Below are positions 62,944 through 64,000 of a stretch of DNA of 64,000 nt, piece after piece. Positions within the stretch are counted from its first letter, which is position 1, and every line of letters starts with the position of its first letter. Source of the DNA: Clavulina sp. PMI_390 (taxonomy: Eukaryota > Basidiomycota > Agaricomycetes > Cantharellales > Hydnaceae); NCBI GenBank assembly GCA_015039315.1, contig WIDE01000035.1, positions 119,285 through 183,284 of the forward strand. Direction: 5' to 3'. The position numbers and the translations under genes are program-made. The notes below the pieces were generated by a model. The model had not been told where the DNA came from. It made no database searches and was given only the letters and a program-made list of their open reading frames with translations.

Positions 62944-63212
62944 TGTATATCAGATTATTTTGGATTAGTGTCCCATCATTTATGCACTCTCACTGTCATT
63001 GCATTTTTCATCTGTTATGGATATTGAGCACTGATAATTGGTATAATACAGCCGCCGTGTTATGTGGAGATACCCCGCTATCTGAATCTGGCCTAGGGTG
63101 GAGGATGGGCGAAGTGTGTCATCCTTCGTCCATCACACTGTCGGGGATAGGCTAGATAGTGCATTGGTGGTATCGACTGAGCACTGCTGCGCAGGCGCCC
63201 CTTACAGAGGGG

Positions 63213-64000
63213 TCAGAATGTTAGAATATGGTGCTGGTTCTAGAACAGTAGACGATCAGATGGGCGATGGGCATCACGATGGGCACGTAGGAACTTACAC
63301 CCCCAGGCGTCCATCCGCTGACCATAACCCGCTCTTGGTCCATGTCCAGGTGAACATCAAATGATGTCCACTCCTCTCCTTGCAAATTTGAGCGCAGGAA
63401 CGGAAGCCCAGCAACGATTGGCCACGAAGCAAAAGGACGCGGGATATGATAAGGCGCTGCACCTCGATGAGAATCGTGATCCTCTGGACCTTTTTCCATA
63501 ACTGGTGGAGTCAAGGACGTCGTATCACCTGGGATTTGAAAATCAACCTCAACCGGCCAACATTGTTTCCCCATCAGAGCAGCAGCGTGTCTGGCAAGAC
63601 GAGGCGGAGAATAATCGAATACTTGCAGAGTGCTGTCCCAGCCACGAGCGTGTATAATAGCTACGCGCGAACCATGCAACGCCCATTTCAACCCACGACC
63701 ACTGGAGCCCGCGTTCCCATGAAATACAGCGGCTCCTCTAGCCCCCCACTCATCCCAATACACTCGAGCACTTGGGTATGGAGCAAGGAGTGTACGAGCA
63801 AATGTGATGAAGACATAGTCATAAAAGAGGCGGTTGTCAATCAGGTATGTTTGTAATGTCACTGCACACAACGAATCTTCAACATTGGACACGAAAGGCT
63901 TTGCCCGACCAGGCGTCAATGCTTCATTGTGGTGGTCAGAAGCTTGGCTCTCAGCGAAAGGGTAGGTGCTAGTAGCGACCAGGTCGAATGTATCTGGGTC
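63213..64000 (-). CDS. F-box protein, tandem copy 2 (5' part beyond window)
   Basis: Partial gene: exons 63239-63213 and 63299 to beyond the right edge; the F-box end lies outside. The frame is open to the edge. It is strongly similar to copy 1: GLKWALHGSRVAI, HDSH(R/L)GA(A/Q)PYHIPRPFASWPIVA, LPFLRS(N/T)LQGE and the last exon NQHHILTF against PQNHILTF. The main difference seen is a shorter SRVAIIHARGWDSTLQVF segment, where copy 1 has an extra RHGINRN. No break is visible in the portion present. Its intron position before the short last exon equals that of copy 1. Confidence 0.78.

Noticed and set aside
62787..63155. 122-codon plus-strand frame before F-box copy 2
   Set aside because: It overlaps the relic of the chitin synthase end in the wrong frame, so it is not a gene.

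Overview
The window is nuclear DNA of a filamentous basidiomycete, most likely a mushroom-forming Agaricomycete. Genes carry many short GT-AG introns of about 50-90 bases, stand close together on both strands, and include fungal families such as a CSL transcription factor, a DUF6699 protein, several F-box proteins, MDM31, KTI12 and a division-1 chitin synthase. All spliced models below were built by hand from splice signals, frame closure and family resemblance. None was checked against transcripts or databases.

Layout. 0.4-3.8 kb: a decayed full-length NmrA-like gene followed by an intact tandem copy. 4.0-5.4 kb: an F-box-like gene (-). 6.8-9.4 kb: a coiled-coil protein of unknown role (+). 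10.6-13.0 kb: a RING plus RRM-like protein (-). 13.7-15.8 kb: splicing factor SLU7 (+). 16.0-18.8 kb: mitochondrial MDM31 (-), divergent from KTI12 (+, 19.1-20.2 kb). 20.5-22.1 kb: a PEX11-like peroxisomal protein (+). 22.4-23.1 kb: a small, probably mitochondrial, membrane protein (-). 23.9-27.2 kb: two tandem Ser/Pro-rich proteins sharing only a C-terminal motif (+). 27.7-29.1 kb: a second F-box-like gene (-). 30.6-32.5 kb: a Pro/Ser-rich unknown (+). 33.7-34.8 kb: a DUF6699 protein (-). 35.3-36.8 kb: a cysteine-synthase-type PLP enzyme (-), divergent from ARF6 (+, 37.1-38.0 kb). 38.0-45.5 kb: a gene-poor stretch. 45.5-49.3 kb: a CSL (CBF1/Su(H)/Lag-1) transcription factor (+). 49.3-53.1 kb: a second gene-poor stretch. 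53.1-53.8 kb: a small membrane protein (+). 54.2-55.9 kb: the MYST acetyltransferase ESA1 (-), divergent from a 22-exon chitin synthase (+, 56.1-60.3 kb). 60.6-64 kb: two tandem F-box genes (-), the second running off the window.

The genes are mostly unlinked housekeeping functions (splicing, Elongator/tRNA modification, organelle biogenesis, sulfur metabolism, small-GTPase traffic, histone acetylation, cell wall). I see no biosynthetic cluster, CRISPR array, tRNA, rRNA or intact transposon.

The most notable signals are local. The NmrA relic is eroded but alignable along its length and confirms an odd intron pattern in the live copy, including a 3-nt exon and a GC-AG intron. A segmental duplication copied an F-box gene together with the end of the neighbouring chitin synthase. 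The tandem pair at 24-27 kb is held together by a short C-terminal EIDWxxLEDAL motif in otherwise disordered proteins.
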